From assembly GCA_012295275.1 (NCBI GenBank), contig CM022665.1:46848595-46912594 (forward strand): a DNA stretch of 64,000 bases, read 5' to 3'. Within the stretch, counting starts at the first letter, position 1. Every line of letters starts with the position of its first letter. Of the stretch, positions 49,101 to 62,230 are shown in pieces. Source of the stretch: Chrysomallon squamiferum (taxonomy: Eukaryota > Mollusca > Gastropoda > Neomphalida > Peltospiridae). Both the position numbers and the translations under genes were made by a program. The notes under the pieces are model-generated. The model was given only the letters and a program-made list of their open reading frames with translations. It did not search any database and was not told where the DNA came from.

Positions 49101-52100
49101 TTAATGAGCCACGAATTCCTCTGTATGTGTAAGTTTCACTGTAAACCGAAAAGCTGACTGCAGTGATATGTAAAGTGTAATAATGTTCAGCCGTTATGTC
49201 ACTGAAGTACACAAATTGAAGATGTTTTCCTGATGGTCTCACATTATGAGTCTGTTTGTAAGAGTCAGAGTCACCAGTCAAAGTTACTATGTAGTAATCA
49301 ACAATTCCTTCAGATTTCTTAAAATACAGTGTGATGTGTGGTGCTGTTAAATTACTTTTTTCTTCATCAAATGGGCCTGGTTTGTCTGGAACTGAAACAA
49401 AGGAAATATATATATTCTCTCTTCTTTTATGGCAATACTAAAAATAACAGAAAAAACTAAAGTAAACTACAGTAAGTAAGTAATATGATGCATCAAATGA
49501 GGGTACAATTGATTTATTATCCCGATAAAAAGATAAGAAAAAAATAGTAATAACAAAAGCAATTTACAAATACAAGAAAGACATAGAAAACAGATTAAAA
49601 ACACATCACACAATGAAAAAGGTTTATTAATACTATTTTTATTGCGATTTGTTTATCCTGTACTAGAACTTTAATGCTAAAGACTTGAATAAAAACATTT
49701 AATGGGAAATTTAGATATAACACAGAACGTTGGTGATAGACGTTTTCAGTTAATTATAATAATCAACTCACTATGAGGAATTACAGATTGTGTGTCCTTC
49801 GAGAGGTAATGTAACAGACAGTCCGCAAATACTTGATTTTGCAACATTTAATACACTAGGGAAAGATAAACATTACAAATATGAAAACAAAGAAAACTGC
49901 TCAAATCACTAATAATTGAGATAATTTTAAATCTCACATGTTCTCTGTGAAAAACTTGCTGAATCTACAAACTGTTCTCTTCCTTCTTGAACAATGAAAG
50001 CTCTCATTAGAACACTGTACTGTTTTCCAGGTGTCAGATCTCTTATATCACCTGTGTAGTTCTGATAGACAAAATCTGAACCCATGTCAACTGGCGTCCA
50101 TATAATGTCATACCTGGTCACATACTGACCATACAGAGTAGCTGGTGTCCAGTTTACTTCAAGGGAAGTTGTGCCAGTTCTGGACACTTGATTAATTTCA
50201 GGTTTTAATTGAGACACTGCAAACAAAACAAAACTCATTTTGCACAAAGCACTAATGGTGAAAGATAAAATGATATTTAAAATTCTGCAATGAGTAAATT
50301 ATTATGAAATTCTTTACGAAAGCCATAGCTAAAATAAAAAGTGAACAGTTGTGTCCAATACTAATATGACCCTAAAAACTGAAAATCAATTAATATTCTT
50401 TAGGCTTAAAATCCTGACTTAGTTTCTACTGTATTTTGTGGATTAGTTTTAGTTTCAATACAGAGACTCTGATTTGATAAATCTCTTAAAAATGTTGACG
50501 TTTCATTAATAAAATAAATAGCTGTGAAAATTGATGAAGAAAATGCAATCATTATTTGCTCATACAACTGACAAAAACAGTTAGTGGAAAAACAAATTTT
50601 ACCTGATGTACATGTGAGAGGTGTTGAACCCCAAAAGTATCCTTCATTACACAGACATCTTGTAGGATTTGTAAAACTACAAGAGGCATTCGAGTCTAAA
50701 CATACATCTCCAGTTTTACATGGCTCGTTATTTGGTATTTCTACAATATCAATATAATAAAATGTATGGATTTGAATATTTGAAATCTATAAATGCATGC
50801 ATATATCTGAATACTGACAATATTGTTTCTAATGGTCATAACAATTCTTGATGAATAAAGCATTAATATTTACTATTGAATTATTTCATTTTCTAATAGC
50901 CTTTGTAATATGTCTCCATCAGATATGAATGATTAATATTTGATATTTAGAAAAACAATTATGAAAATTATCTATTTTCTTACTTTTGGTTGTGAATTCT
51001 GGCGATTCGGTGCTGTTAGTACGTTCAGATTTACCATCTTGATCCAGAATTGTTACAATATTTGCTGTGTACAACATTCCCGCTTGCAATCCAGACACAG
51101 TTACCGATGTTCCAGACAAACTATTCTGACTGCTGCCAACACTGACCTCGTATGAAATGGTGGAATCTGCTGCTTGAGAAATGTAATCTGACTGGTTCCA
51201 TGTTAGTTTGACACTCCAAAATGACACTTCCGTGTCAGTAAACGTGTTTGGTTTCAGCTCATCCACTAACAGTAGAAAGTAATACCAAAAGATAGTTTTT
51301 TATTTTACTTTGATTAAAATAACAAATTAAGATATATATTTTGATGTACAGCGCCTTTATCCTATGACAAAACTCAGATCAAATGTTTACACATTCAGAA
51401 ATTGTTTGTAAAGTAGAAGGCTATTTTTTTCGGTGTAATACAGTTTAAAATGAAATAAAAAATACAGAACAAATATGTAACAAATTTTAAACATTGGCTC
51501 GTAATAACTGCTAATAAAATTGTTTATTTTCTGTTGTAAAGTCTTTATGATATTCAGCTTTTTTTTCTCTGATATCTAAATATATTTTATTTCCAAAACA
51601 TTAAACTAACTACATCTGAAATTTTTATTAATTATCTACCATTATTTTAGATGCATACCAACCTGGATGACACTTTCCATCTTTGTTTCTGTACTTGCCA
51701 GAAACACATCTACAAACTCCTGTCTCAGAACACTCAGCAGAATACTGTTGTTGTCCACATTCTCTTGTAGGATTAGAACAATTCTTAGTGAGAGCTTGTA
51801 CTGAAAGTAAAAGATTATTTATTCATTCATTCATTATTCATGTATACAGTTTCTGGGATTTGGGCTTCTTTTTAATATTTTAAATAACAAATAGCTTAAA
51901 TGAATGTTAATATGTTCTTTTAAAGTATTTCTTCATTATTCAAATAAATAAAGAATTGACAACAACACATAGACTGGACTAAATAGAAATAGATAAATAC
52001 ATTTTTAGAGATTGATAAAGATCTGAGATAATTATTTAAAAGAAACTTTTAATTACTGTGTAGATGTTTTTAAACATATGTGTAACGATGTACATACGGG

Positions 52101-54359
52101 TACATACATATTCATAGAAACCCCCTCAGTTTATTACGTCATTCGGATCAGACAATCCGTTGTATTCACCTAACCAATACTAGAACTCCTCTTAAAGAAG
52201 TATAATAAATTGAAGAAGAAACACTACTCACTTGTTGTAACTGTCGCCGTTTTGGGGTTTTTCTGTATTTTGTTGTTGTCATTAACAACTGTTGTTACAG
52301 TCACCGTGTACTCTGTTCCAGGTTTCAAGTTGGTTATTACTGATGTTCTCGATGTACTTGACTCAGTCTTATTGCCATTGTCTGGTGTCCATGATATTTC
52401 ATACCTGGATATTACAGAAACATCACCCTCTTGTTGCCATGTCACTGTTGTGTTTTTGCGATTTATATTGATAAAATTGAGGTTCTTCAACTTGAGATAA
52501 GTGACTGTTAAAGAAAACAACAACATTAAGTATGTGATTTACATTGATCAATATATCTTTTACAGGACATAGCAGACAACACATTTAAATATGCTATATA
52601 TGTATTTGATATGGTTTTACATTTTGCTAATACTAACCGCAACTGGAAATGTTAAAGGAATAATTATTTGTTTTCAGTCAGTAATTATTTCTTTTTCAGT
52701 TGTCTCATAAATTTATAATTTATAATTAATTGAAGATTCAAGTTAAGAAAACAAATTTTACCTGATGTACATGTGAGAGGTGTTGGACCCCAGAAGTATC
52801 CTTCATTACACAGACATCGTGTAGGATTTGTAGAACTACAATTGGCATTCGAGTCCAAACACACATCTCCAGCTTTACACGTCTCGTTATTGGGGATTTC
52901 TACAATTTAATGAAAAGATGAAGTTTTATAATCAAACAAAACTTTCAGTCTCTAGATCATACTAGCTTTTTAGAATAATATCTATAAAATAAACACTAAT
53001 ATATTAATATAATAAAATGTACAGATTTGAATGTTTGAAATCTGTACATGTCTGAATACTGACAAGATTATTTTTAACAGTCATCAAATTTCTTGATGAA
53101 TAAAGCATTAATATTTATTACTGAATTATTTCATTTTGTAATAGACTTTGTAATATGTCTCCATCAGATATGAATTAGTAATATTTGATATTTAGAAAAA
53201 AACAATTATGAAAATAATCTATTTTCTTACTTTCAGTTGTGAATTCTGGGGATTCTATGCTGTTAGTACGTTCTGATTTACCATCTTGATCCAGAATTGT
53301 TACAATACTTGCAGTATACAACATTCCCGCTTGCAATCCAGACACGGTTACCGACGTTCCAGACGAACTATTCTGACTGCTGCCAACACTGACCTCGTAT
53401 AAAATGGTAGAATCTGCTGCTTGAGAAATGTAATTTGACTGCTTCCATGTTAGTTTGACACTCCAAAACGACACTTCAGTGTAAGTAAACGAATTTGGTT
53501 TCAGCTCATCCACTAAAAGTAAAATGTAAAGTAAAAAGATTATCTTTTATTTTACTTTGATTAAATAAACAAATTAAGAAATATGTTTCAGTGTACAACG
53601 CATTTATCCTATGACAAACATCAGACGTAATGCTTACACATTCATAAATTGTTTGTAAAGTAGCAGGTTCTTTTTGTCAGTTTAGTGCAGTTTAAAATGA
53701 AACATAAAGATTAGGTGGCTGGTCTCACGTAACAAATATGTGACAAATTGAAAATGAAAGATTCACTGTTAAACACTGGTACGTAATCACTGGAAATAAT
53801 GTTACGTCTTTCAATGTGTATTTTCTATGTAAAGTTTTTAAGATATTCAGCTTTTTTCTCTCACTATCATCTGAATACATTTTATTTCCAAAACATTAAA
53901 TAAACTAAACCTGAAACATTTGTAGATTATCTACCATTATTTTAGAAATATACCAACCTGGATGACACTTTCCATCTTTGTTTCTGTACTTCCCAGAAAC
54001 ACATCTACAAACTCCTGTCTCAGAACACTCAGCAGAATACTGTTGTCCACAGTCTCTTTTAGGATTAGAACATTTCTTAGTGAGAGCTTGTACTGAAAGT
54101 AAAATAGTATTATTTATTTATTTATTCATTCATTATTCATGTATACAGTTTCTAGGATTTGGGTTTGTTTTTAATATTTTTAATAAAAATGCCTTAGATG
54201 AATGTTAATATATTCTTATAAAGTATTTCTTCAATATTTAAATAATTAAAGAATTGACACAAAATTTGCTCTGGACTAAATACAAATAGATAAGTGAATT
54301 TCAAAAATTAAGATCTCTGATAATTATTTTGAAGAAACCTTTTATTACTCTCTATCTTT

Positions 54360-54416
<57 letters not shown>

Positions 54417-57400
54417 CTTAGAAAGTGGAAATGTGTAAAAAAAATTAATAATAACATTGTTTTAAATTTAAATGATTTATTACAAATATAATTTTTACTT
54501 TTCACACCGTATATTTTAGCTGTCTGCTTTATTCAAAATCAAGTAGAAAATTCTTTATGCAACGCTGTACATACGTGTACATATATATTCATGAAAAAGA
54601 AATTAATATTAGCTCGTTACATCTTTCAAATCAGTCAGTCTGATGTGTTCACGTAACCAGTCGTAGATCCTCTCTTAAAGTCAGAATAAAAAAAGTGAAG
54701 AAACACTACTCACTTGTAGTAACTGTCGCCGTTTGGTTAATTTTCTGTATTTTCATGCTGTCATCAATAACAGTTGTTACAGTCACTGTGTACTTGGTTC
54801 CAGGTTTCAACATGGTTATTACCACTGATTCATTTGAGGTACTAGATTTATTCTTACTGCCATTGTCTGATATCCACGATATTTCGTACCTGGATATTAC
54901 AGAAACCTCACCCTCTTGTTGCCATGTCACTGTGGTGTTTTCACGATTTGTATCGATAAAACTAATCTTCTTCAGCTTCAGATGATTGACTGTTAAAGAA
55001 AAACGATATTTACAGTGTGTCCTTGTATGTCAGAGTGTATGTCACTGCATTCTATACTTCCTTTGCAGGATATACACGTTTATGTTGCTGCATATCAGTA
55101 GCACTGACGATGTTTCAGCTAAGTTTAACATTGCTTACAGAACTACTGACCACAGAGGGCCATTTATCTCCATATTTTAAATAAATAATCTTTTATTCTT
55201 CACTGGCCTTTCAAATATCACATTTTCATGTGTGAATTTAAATTTAAAGGCGTTAAATAAAAAAGCAAAAAATGCATGTACATTAGTTTACAGCCACCAG
55301 AGCCAGACAGATTTTTCATTTTAAACAGACTGTTCAGAGAATTACCTTGGATTATGCAGATTATATACAGAAGTATTTCTTTAAATGATTATTCAGATTT
55401 CCAAAACGGAATTACCTTGGATTATGCAGATTATATACAGAAGTATTTCTTTGAATGATTATTCAGATTTCCAAAACGGAACTGAAGTACAAATGAGAGA
55501 TTGGGCATAAATTATTAATTCATTTGGTTTGTAACATTTTCCATCTAGATATGAAATATTAGGAAAATTTGTAAATTATACCTGGTGTACAGTTGACAAG
55601 TTTTGGACTCCAGAAGAATCCTTCATTACACAGACATCGTGTAGGATTTGTAGAACTACAAGAGGCATTCGAGTCAGAACACACATCTCCAGCTTTACAT
55701 GTCTTGTTATTGGGTATTTCTACAATTTAATGGAAAGATGAAATTTTACAATCAAACTAAATTTTCAGTTGTTTTATAATAATACCAAGCATGAGATTAT
55801 GAATTCATTGTTCTTAAATTTTCACAAAAGTATTTAATTGTTTTATAGAATGTAAAATAAATACAAGAGGCATATATGATAAAATGAATAGATTTGAATA
55901 TTTGAATCTATAAATGTACGCACATATCTGAATACTGACTATATTGTTTCTAATGGTCATAAAAATTCTTGATGAATAAAGCAGTAATATTCATTATGGA
56001 ATTATTCCATTTTGTAATAGGCTGCCTAATATATCCCCATCAGATATGAATGAGTAATATTTGAAATTTAGAAAAGCAATTGTGAAAATAATCTATTTTC
56101 TTACTTTCAGTTGTGAATTCTGGGGATTCTATGCTGTTAGTACGTTGAAATTTACCATCTTGATCCAGAATTGTTACAATACTTGCAGTATACAACATTC
56201 CCCCTTGCAATCCAGACACGGTTACCGACGTTCCAGACGAACTATTCTGACTGCTGCCAACACTAACCTCGTATGAAATGGTAGAATCTGCTGCTTGAGA
56301 AATATAATCTGACTGGTTCCATGTTAGTTTTACACTCCAAAACGACACTTCCTTGTAAGTAAACGAGTTTGGTTTCAGCTCATCCACTAACAGTAGAAAG
56401 TTATATTAACACATAATCTTTTATTTTACTTTGTTTAAATAAACAAATTAAGAAATATGTTTTGATGTACAACGCATTTATCCTATAACAAACATCAGAT
56501 GAAATGCTTACACATTCACACATTGTTTGTAAAGTAGCAGGCTCTTTTTGTCAGTGTAGTAAATTTTAAAATGAAATATAAAGTTCAGGTTGTTAGTCTC
56601 ACGGAACAAAAATGTGACAAATTGAAAATGTTAAACATTGGCACGTAATCACTGGAAATAATGTTACGTCTTTCAGTGTTTATTTTCTCTTCTAAAGTTT
56701 TTAAGATATTCAGCTTTTTTTCTCTCACTGTCATCTGAATACATTTTATTTCCAAAGCATTAAACTAACAAAATCTGAAACATTTGTAGATTATCTACCA
56801 TTATTTTAGAAATATACCAACCTGGATGACACTTTCCATCTTTGTTTCTGTACTTCCCAGAAACACATCTACAAACTCCTGTGTCAGAACACTCAGCAGA
56901 ATACTGTTGTTGTCCACAGTCTCTTGTAGGATTAGAACATTTCTTGGTGAGAGCTTGTACTGAAAGTAAAATAATATTATTTATTCATTTATTATTTTAC
57001 TATTCATGTTTCTAGGAATCATTTTTTTAAATATTTTAAATAAATAGCTTAGATTAATGTTAATATATTCTTCTAAAGGATTTTTTCATCTTTCAGATAA
57101 TTATAAAATTGACAACAAAACATGTAGTAGACTAAAAACAAATAGATAAGTTAATTTTAAGAATTGATAAAGATCTGAAATAATTTATTGAAGAAAACTT
57201 TTATTTCTATGTGTGTACTTATATATCTTAGAAAGCTGAAATGTGTAAAAGAAATTAATAAAAACATTGTTTTAAATTTAAAAAGTAATTGATATATTAC
57301 AAATTTAATATTTTATTTTTACACCATATTATTTGGCTGTCTGCTCTGTTGAATATCATAAAAAACATTGTTTATGCAATGATGTACACACATGAACATA

Positions 57401-60400
57401 TATATTCGTGAAAAAATATAAAATCAGTTTCTTACATTATTCAAACCATAGTCTGATGTCTTAATCTTTCCAATACTAGAACCCTCTTAAAGATAACATA
57501 AAAAAATTAAGAAACACTACTCACTTGTTGCAATTGTTGCTGTTTTGTTAATTTTCTGTATTTTCATGCTGTCATTAATAACCGTTGTTACAGTCACTGT
57601 GTACTTGGTGCCAGGTTTCAGTTTGGTTATATTTGACGTGTTCGATGATGCTGACTCATTCTTGCTCCCCTTGTCTGGTGTCCATGATATTTCATACCTC
57701 GATATTACAGAAGTATCACCGTCTTGTTGCCATGTCACTGTGGTGTTTTCACGATATGTATTGATAAAACTGATGTTCTTCACCTTCATACGAGTGACTG
57801 TTAAAAAGAAAAAGGTGTTTTAACAATGCCTATGTGTGTCACTACGTTCAATACTTCCTTTACAGGGCATGTTGCTGTGTATCTGAACTGTTGGTGATGT
57901 TTCAACTACGTTTAATGTTGCTTGCAGAACTACTGACCACAGAGGGACAGTTAAATAAATCTTATTCTTAACGAGCTTCTCAAATGTAACATTTTCATGC
58001 ATAAAATTAAATATAGAACTGAATCAAGAAACAAGAAATGCATGTACATTTGTTTACAGCCACCAAAGCTGGTCAGATTTTACATTTTAAACAGACTGTT
58101 TTCAGATAAAGAATTCAAATCAGATCTAGTGATAAAATTCCACAACAAATATTTTTTTATATATACTTTACTGAAAACAAAAGTTCAGAGAATTATATTG
58201 GATTATGCAGATTCCTACATAATTATCTCTTTAAATGATTGTTCTTACTTCCAAAACAGAACTGAAGTACAATTGAGATTGGGCATAGATTGCTAATTTA
58301 TTTAGTTTCTAACATTTTATTAATGAATGAAATATTTTGCGAACTGATAAATTATACCTGGTGTACAGTTGAAAAGTTTTGGACTCCAGAAGTATCCTTC
58401 ATTACACAGACATCGTGTAGGATTTGTAGAACTACAAGAGGCATTTGAGTCAGAGCACACATCTCCAGTTTTACAAATCTCGCTAATCGGTATTTCTGTA
58501 ATTTATTTTAATATACACTTTCTAATCATAAAACCAAATATGTCAAGATCTTTTTATAATTTTTTGAAATAATGAAATAATGGTATCTTTAATAAAAATC
58601 GTGTTTATTTTTCATGTTGAGAATTGTATAACCATTTACCTTTCTGTTTACATTTATCAACAGTTTGATATTCATTAACTAGGACATATACATATAATTA
58701 TTACATTCAACAAGCAATTGCTTGAAGATTTCACGTTTTAAATATAATATTTTCTGCTGGTAATTTTTTAGTCTTTGTAACTTAAAATATATGTTTCCTT
58801 TGATAACATGTTCTACATTCAGAATTTTTATTTTATTTTTCGCTGTGTTAATTTAGTAATTATTCCGCCAACAGAATCTGTAAATAGACATAAGAATATA
58901 TACATATATATATATAACGTTTACTATTTCACTGAAGATTTCGCAATGAGAATAAATTATTTTCCTCAGCTTCTTTATTTTAAACGAATTATTTTCACAT
59001 ATATTTGAAGCCCAAGATCAGCAGAACACAAATACATGAAATATGACAAAACAAATTATTACTTTGTGTTGTAAATTCAATTGTTTTGTTGTTGAGAACT
59101 TCAGTTTTTCCATCTTGTTTAAATATTGTGATAAAAGTAGCAGAGTATGACTTTCCAGCTTTCAAATTCTGCACTGTCACTGATTCTCCGATTGTACTGT
59201 TTGAGAGGCTTCCAGGATTCACAGTGACGTGGTAACTGATGGAATAACTAGGTAATTCAGGAAGATTTGCTGATGATTTCCATGTAAACTTTTCACTCCA
59301 TGGTGAATCTTGGCTGTGATTGAAAGAACTTGCCTGAATCTCTTTAACTGAAACACAAATATTATCAGTTATAATTTTGTCAGACCTAAACATAAAACAT
59401 AAGGTTGTAATTTGTGTCTGATAAATAAGTACGCTTTTTCAGTATTTTGTTTGTTTGTTTACTTGCTTGTAAATTTTGACTGAAATCAAATAACTAACTG
59501 CTTTGACTAACAAAACTTGCACATAATCATTCAACTGAAAACAAATACGCGAGTTAATCTTGATACTGGTAATACGATGATGTAATATTTACATAAAAAA
59601 TATAGTTAGGTGTGATATTGTACGTTTTGATATTATACACAGAATACAGTGGATAACAAAGTGAATGGAGATTAATTCATTTCTTCTTGATGTATCAGTT
59701 ATCTAATTTAGGTTTTGGAAGTTTGTGTGTGATTGCGTGTGTTTCTGCCTGAGAAAATGAACTTACATTTTCTTGATATAAGAGCTACATTACAATAATC
59801 TATATGGATAAAGAAATATTTCACTTGTATTTATATTGTTGGATGAAAATATCTTATATATTTATAAAATGTTTTTTAAATCTTGACTCTAAAAAGGTGT
59901 AAAGTTGATATAAATATGATTAATAAAACTCGTAATTTATTTGTATCCTTACAAAATACAGAACACCTTTCAGTTAACTGCTGTCAAAATGAACATAGAA
60001 TATGATGAACTCTCTATTTCAATTTTATTTTAGGCTGATTCCTAGCATCTTGCACTCTTATCCTTTTAGTTACAAGCTAACAAAAATAACTTCATATATT
60101 CTCCAAGGATGATATTAAAATCTACAAAAATGGTGTCCTTAAGAGATGTCTCAAAAAATCTCAAACGTGACCAGTGTCCACTAGTTTTTAGTGAAAGACA
60201 GACAGAGATACCTTTCATTAAGATTTCGCCCCAAAATGAAGAGACTGGCACAGATATATTTTTTAACACAGAAACCTATTTATTAAAGCAACTTACTAGG
60301 TAAACAGGTTGCGTCTTGTTGATAGTAGCCATCACTACACAGACACACACTGTTGTTACAGTAACTGTTGTCTACTACAGATGTACAGTTGTTGTCTGTT

Positions 60401-61957
60401 CCACACTCTACATCCAAAGAACACACAGAAATCTGAAACAATATACAAAATGAATTATTGCGTTTGTTTTTAGTAACGTTATACTTAACAGATATTTAAA
60501 ACGTATCTAGTAATCACAAAACAGCATTCTAAGATTCAGTTGTAGATATAGCCAGAAATTCCAGTGCTTTAATAATAATGTTATTCACTTTAAAATCTTA
60601 GATTTGAAAAGTTCAAGTAAAGCAATATAATTATAATTATATATCAGTTTTTCTTATTTGTAGCTGTATTCAATAACAATCATAACAATAATGATGCTTT
60701 TAACTGCATAAGGAGAATTAGGAATAAAAAAATATTCAGCTGTTTAAATAGTTCTGTGATTAACAACACTGACTGTTTTTGTTTGTTGTTTTTTTACACC
60801 TAAACCCCATTCTCAAAACGTGAGCCATAAAGTTTTAGTCAGTACTTTTCAAATGGTTTGTATATGAAAAGTTTTACTTTTATCTATTCAGAATTTAAGA
60901 GCTAGAGACCATTTTTTGATGTTAGACACCATTACATTGTGTCTGCCTACTCTGATCGGATGTGACTGATGACATGATAATCAGAACATGATGCATTGAC
61001 TAACAGGATTGATTGGACTATTATAGATATCTGAAACATGAATTATGAGTTTTATTTTTGACTGATTTTTTAACGGAAAATGTCATCACTAATGTGCAAC
61101 CAGGGTATTTGTTTGTTTGTTTGCTTCACACTAAATATAAACTTTAAGTTTGAAAGCAATACAAAACTAAAGTTTTTACACATCATAAAGACAGTTTATT
61201 TCATGATACATTTTTACAGTCTGAAAAAAGCCGTGATATCACACATTACAAACGCAGCATCAAATTTATTTGGTTCAAGAAGCTTTTGCATCTAAAATAT
61301 AGCTGTAATCGGTAAATACCGCAAAGGACCGTATTATCTGTCACAACAATTATTTTCTCCCTTAATTTTGTGTATTTTTACATTTTGAAATTAAATGCTA
61401 AATCTGTGATTAACTGGATATAAATAAATAATAATAATAATAAAAAATCATTTATTTACCGATTTAACTGTATTAATAGTCTGTTGATTAGATGAACGGA
61501 GTTTCTTCCAACAACTTCGCATTAATTTTTGTCGACATTGAACTGATATTTGAACAGAACTTCTAATTATAATTAAATTAATGTAGGCATAATACAATCA
61601 TGCATCATTGTCTGACTGCTGAATTATAATGAGAACGAAAATGACTGTCATTGCTGTTTAGATACGAAGAACTCTACGAAAATCATCTACGACAAAGTGG
61701 ATTAAGCCAACAATAAATAACTTAATAACTGACAAACTTAGTAACAAAGTAAATAATAACTAAATCAGTAAGTAAGAATGTAAATAATCTCACTTCAAAT
61801 TAATGATAGTAGTATATCTTCAAAAAATATTGAGATCAAAGTTGAACTAGTAGCCAGACAGGTAAAATTTCAAACATAAATTTACCTGAATACAGCAGGT
61901 GAAGATGAGAGCCGTGACACAGAATAATCCAGGCAGAATTGATTTTGAAGAAAACAT
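44366..61957 (-). CDS. Gene C: phosphatase-less EGF-like/FN3 receptor with ITAM-like tail (complete)
   Basis: Twenty-six exons sum to 4,953 nt: 1,650 residues plus stop, with all phases matching. Order: signal peptide (1-24), eight six-Cys EGF-like modules alternating with FN3, ten FN3 in total (to about 1362), a membrane-proximal domain with RRFRR (1417-1421), a helix (about 1525-1549) and a tail of about 100 residues. The ectodomain is homologous to gene B module by module, but the tail has no PTP domain. It carries YEMM (1572), YNVP (1596), YVNV (1620), YERL (1633) and YSKL (1646). Known motif meaning: YxxM binds PI3K p85, YVNV binds Grb2, and paired YxxL motifs recruit tandem-SH2 kinases. 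Inference: a non-catalytic, tyrosine-phosphorylated signalling receptor forming a functional pair with phosphatases such as B. I know no named orthologue. Confidence 0.85.
45253..45358 (-). CDS. Gene C exon 25: transmembrane helix
   Basis: SSAITAFSVVTVILFLLLVV and on to LFW, about 25 hydrophobic residues, then YVRRHRAKR in the next exon as stop-transfer. Phase 1 in, phase 2 out. Confidence 0.86.
45658..47346 (-). CDS. Gene C exons 21-24: membrane-proximal domain with furin-like site
   Basis: Exons 47188-47346, 46630-46755, 46296-46392 and 45658-45728. The second exon begins ERRFRRST, matching R-X-R-R, at the position of RHKR in gene B. Then LPYRATNDSWINK, FCNGPLKPATKYT and FACTDVGC. Exon phases equal those of gene B, so the two genes share this domain by descent. 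Confidence 0.78.
46083..46178. repeat. (AC)n flanked by a perfect 19-bp inverted repeat
   Basis: Left arm 46083-46101 (TTTATGAAATATAAGTTAA) and right arm 46160-46178 are exact reverse complements, enclosing about 58 bp of AC repeats in a gene C intron. Confidence 0.88.
46495..46605. repeat. Degenerate TCAG/TCAA/TCGA tetranucleotide repeat
   Basis: Imperfect 4-bp repeats (CAGTCAGTCGATCAATCAAT) in a gene C intron just beyond the 46630 exon end. Confidence 0.8.
47698..48628 (-). CDS. Gene C exons 19-20: Cys-containing FN3 module X
   Basis: Exons 48441-48628 and 47698-47899 with the same phase-0 split as in gene B (MFVSWNRPDS, CQQKVEFYCSDC, then HCEGVTPVKVN and LPFTNYTVSVFTYNEL). C has one X module and no Y module. 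Confidence 0.8.
49098..50216 (-). CDS. Gene C exons 17-18: two consecutive FN3 modules
   Basis: Exons 49938-50216 (LEVNWTPAT, YDIIWTPVD, DLTPGKQYSVLMRAF) and 49098-49391 (VPDKPGPFDEEKSN, DYYIVTL, YYTLHITAV). They correspond one to one with gene B exons 14 and 15. Confidence 0.82.
50603..52504 (-). CDS. Gene C exons 13-16: FN3-EGF-FN3-EGF cassette 3
   Basis: Exons 52232-52504, 51663-51800, 50984-51265 and 50603-50740, phase 1-1. Donors GTGAGT, GTTGGT, GTAAGA and GTAAAA. The unusual GTTGGT donor is shared by the equivalent exons of all three cassettes. Confidence 0.82.
52762..54989 (-). CDS. Gene C exons 9-12: FN3-EGF-FN3-EGF cassette 2
   Basis: Exons 54714-54989, 53958-54092, 53231-53512 and 52762-52899, phase 1-1. 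The EGF exon 53958-54092 is one codon shorter than its partners (one Gln less before QYSAEC). Introns align with cassettes 1 and 3, apart from a (GT)n tract at about 54366-54415. Confidence 0.82.
54366..54415. repeat. (GT)n microsatellite
   Basis: About 25 GT repeats in the intron after the first FN3 of gene C cassette 2, absent from the same intron of the other cassettes. Confidence 0.92.
55341..55480. repeat. 70-bp tandem duplication in a gene C intron
   Basis: Two adjacent copies of a 70-bp unit starting ATTACCTTGGATTATGCAGA at 55341 and 55411, nearly identical, so recent. A single diverged version is at about 58190-58262 in the cassette 1 equivalent. Confidence 0.85.
55582..57797 (-). 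CDS. Gene C exons 5-8: FN3-EGF-FN3-EGF cassette 1
   Basis: Exons 57525-57797, 56822-56959, 56105-56386 and 55582-55719, all phase 1-1. FN3 strand B is TTVTWQQDG and SVKLTWNQS respectively; EGF-like cysteines include CSDTGVCRC. It is followed by two further cassettes with similar exons and introns. Confidence 0.82.
58358..59347 (-). CDS. Gene C exons 3-4: FN3 and EGF-like module 2
   Basis: Exons 59063-59347 (FN3: SFNHSQDSPWSEKFTW, LKAGKSYSATF) and 58358-58495 (EGF-like: ICKTGDVC, CLCNEGYFWS). They match the third and fourth exons of the gene B cassettes, so they look like the second half of a cassette. Confidence 0.82.
60297..60432 (-). CDS. Gene C exon 2: EGF-like module 1
   Basis: A 136-nt exon ending in phase 1: ISVCSLDVECG, then CNNSVCLCSDGYYQQDATC. 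It is the intact version of the module that is truncated in gene B. The intron to exon 1 is about 1.45 kb and holds the segment shared with 6590-6860 and, inverted, about 11280-11350. Confidence 0.82.
61886..61957 (-). CDS. Gene C exon 1: signal peptide
   Basis: ATG at 61957-61955 in the context GGCGCCATG. Encodes MFSSKSILPGLFCVTALIFT, then CCIQ, 24 codons. It differs from gene B exon 1 by only a few bases, and the 5' UTR is equally conserved. Confidence 0.86.
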
Positions 61958-62230
61958 GGCGCCGTCCGTTGACAATGTTTTACAATTTTTCAGTGGATAT
62001 ACACTGCCTCATAGTACCCAGAAGTTCTTCAGTGACGTTAAAAATAGTTTATATAACGACTTTTTACATTATATACCTGATTAAACAGTCTGGATTTACC
62101 ATCAGTTAAAATATTTCTGCTTATTTAAACTCTCCGAGTCAGCGTTATGACAAATACGTTTAATTGACTTATACTAGCTGTTATAACGATACTATCATGT
62201 GACTGTATACTCAGATTTTTAATACAATTT
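61958..62230 (-). promoter_or_regulatory. Putative core promoter of gene C
   Basis: TATATAAA on the minus strand (62055-62048), about 91 bp upstream of the ATG. The flanking GTCGTTATATAAACTATTT and AACGTCACTGAAGAAC are shared with gene B. Weaker similarity to B extends further, with GCGATATATACAGA and TTCAAGGAAGATACTACA near 62420-62500. Confidence 0.55.

Noticed and set aside
50940-51155. Plus-strand open frames opposite the FN3 exons of gene C (also at 52210, 54695, 57545).
   Set aside because: They are antisense shadows of the minus-strand exons and disappear outside exon limits.
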